In this document: piece after piece, positions 62,598 through 64,000 of the stretch
Layout of the letters: the number at the start of each line of letters is the position of its first letter
Position numbering within the stretch: the stretch's first letter is position 1
Assembly (NCBI GenBank): GCA_964020975.1
Contig: CAXHWN010002588.1
Span: 434,001-498,000, forward strand
Source of the DNA: Hermodice carunculata
Taxonomy: Eukaryota > Annelida > Polychaeta > Eunicida > Amphinomidae
Reading direction: 5' to 3'
DNA: 64,000 nucleotides
Notes under the pieces: generated by a model
The model's database searches: none
Told to the model about the DNA's origin: nothing
Seen by the model: the letters and a program-made list of their open reading frames with translations, nothing else
Position numbers and translations under genes: made by a program

Positions 62598-62706
62598 GGA
62601 AATTGATTGTGCATGCTTGCTAGTGTGCATTACTGCCACTAGGGCTGCTGTGACAGGCCACAGGGCATCTAGGACAGTCATTGCATCAGCATGGATCAGC
62701 ACTAGG
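62598..62706. repeat. Dispersed repeat, copy 2
   Basis: Same direction and order as 61430-61548 (GCATTACTGCCACTAGGG, GACAGGCCACAGGGCATC). Flanks differ, so the boundaries of the repeat are roughly the stated ends. 62167-62597 and 62707-63549 show no gene or other repeat; a GGA-rich stretch lies at 63372-63400. Confidence 0.8.
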
Positions 62707-63549
62707 AAGATAAAATTTACATTCTACGTGTCCACCATTACATGAAACCATACAAAGATTCCAACCAATAGGAATGTTGTGCACTGAGGTTTATGGAACA
62801 TCCATGGTAACTACCACTGAATAGTGAACAGTACTGTTGGTGCAACTCTGCACAAAAATGCAATATAAACAAGCTGCAGCACACCACAAAGTATAGTGTC
62901 ACAACTACTCTAGCCTGTCAGATTAGCACTCAGGCATATGGACCAGAAATTAATTGACCCATTGTGTTTCCTGGAATTATTGTGTCAACAGTTGCAAAGC
63001 CTAGTCTTTGCAAAGAAATTCTGTTTTTCTTCCCCATGATCCTTGAAGATTTACCATGATGCCTGAAGATTCCTTTGAAGTCCCACACACCCTGTACTTC
63101 CTGTGATTAAGACAAATTAATGGACTTTCTTCTACGAAATTAGGCAAATAGACTGAAACATCATTCTTGCATTTTTCTGTGTGTTAAGTCACTGTTATAG
63201 TAAAATTGGTACACCAAACATGATAATTCATGAGAACCTTCCTTGAGCTTTGTATCTGAAGTACACACTGTCAATTTGAGATCTGCTGCCAATAACTGTC
63301 TTTATCCAGAGAAACCTGAGTCTAAATATATCAAACAGCAAGTAAGGTACTTGGGATCAATCATACAGTGCAGGGGAGGAGGGGGAGGAGGGGAGATGCC
63401 ACCCCCCTGTTCAGAATTACGCATGTGTTATGGGGATGTGAGTGGGGAGTTTGTTTACTTTATTATACCATTGCTTTTCACATCTCTTTTGGGAGGAAAT
63501 GGTGGTCCTTAAAAGGACCTTTTTTGTTGTTGTTGGGAGGCTGCATGAT

Positions 63550-64000
63550 TCAATAGTGGGTGTGACCACCATGCTTCTATAAGCAAGCTTGGATCCACAT
63601 TGGCATGCTGTCAGCTTGGTGATCTCAGCCTGGGGGATTTGATTCCACTGATCTGTGAGCCTCTGTGCCAGTTGGTCCAGGATGGATGCGGGTTCTTCAT
63701 ACTCGTCCCTGATTGACAGCCAGGCACGTCCCACAGATGCTCATTGCGGACAGGTCATGAGAACGGGCTGGCCATGGCAACAGTGGGATACTGCTTGCTG
63801 TAGATGCTCTGATGTTGCAGGCCTGGTGCCACTGCTGATGATATCTTTCGGTGGAAAGAAATCTGTGCCTCTTCACATGCTGGATCAACTAACGGTTCAA
63901 ACAGTCTTGGTCGCCCAGATCCAGCCTTCCTCTTGCATCCTCCGGTTTCCTGGACAGGGTCCCACCACCTTTACACTGATGGCGTGGGGCACCCCATTAT
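63550..64000 (-). pseudogene. Decayed Tc1-like transposase, 3' part
   Basis: On the minus strand the final codons read GGHTHY then stop at 63550-63552, matching GGHIPY of the 48757 element. Further in are DQWNQIPQAEITKL, and PLLPWPARSHDLSAM, the counterpart of the WPAFSPDLSPIEHLW catalytic box; the Glu position is no longer recognisable in frame. Several frame changes are needed to follow the family sequence. It continues past the right edge of the window. It is a different, older Tc1 lineage from the 48757 copy. Confidence 0.75.

Overview
The window looks like nuclear DNA of a marine invertebrate, most likely a mollusc such as a bivalve. This is inferred from texture only: A+T-rich non-coding DNA, many TACATGTA words, and dispersed arrays rich in TGACCTTGACCT and in GGAC tracts, as known for bivalve Pearl-type elements. 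No host gene could be supported on either strand. There is no bacterial operon, rRNA, tRNA, CRISPR array, retrovirus-like or LTR element that I can recognise. Nearly everything that can be named is mobile or tandemly repeated DNA, so this is probably an intergenic or large intronic repeat field.

The dominant content is a set of about a dozen related non-coding elements (called HN elements here) with one plan: a short 5' lead often like CTAGAAAG, a small 5' hairpin, a short subterminal motif, a core of tandem units of about 140-165 bp, a simple-sequence tract (GGAC, GAAA, GAA or GAAT), and a 3' terminal hairpin one arm of which is the inverse of the 5' subterminal motif. This matches the published plan of non-autonomous Helentron (rolling-circle, HINE/DINE-1) and bivalve Pearl elements. 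The clearest are at 13856-15588, 17565-19802, 41370-43677, 44140-45354, 46478-47893, 51717-54060 (with 52682-53690 nested in it), 56074-58653, 61877-62166, and on the minus strand 29006-30851. The terminal motif differs between families, but the two ends of one element always agree with each other.

The second layer is cut-and-paste DNA elements. A Tc1-like element (48757-50277) has identical 27-bp terminal inverted repeats, TA flanks and a DD34E transposase interrupted by one frameshift; a decayed Tc1-like transposase sits on the minus strand at the right edge. About ten TTAA-flanked miniature elements (piggyBac-like by target site) are scattered from 10.8 to 36.8 kb, several with an internal hairpin whose arms co-vary. 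Other miniature elements lie at 4657-5339, 22386-22533, 35706-35876, 40614-43951, 59268-60944 and 60958-61350. Three LINE 3' fragments of one family lie in the first 7.2 kb.

Elements are stacked inside one another: 52682-53690 interrupts a tandem unit of 51717-54060; the minus-strand element 29006-30851 splits a TTAA-type miniature element; the array element 41370-43677 sits in a CAGTGAAACC-ended element; and 3774-5670 holds a LINE tail and a two-level DNA-element nest inside one older repeat unit. These nestings supply empty sites and relative ages from this sequence alone.
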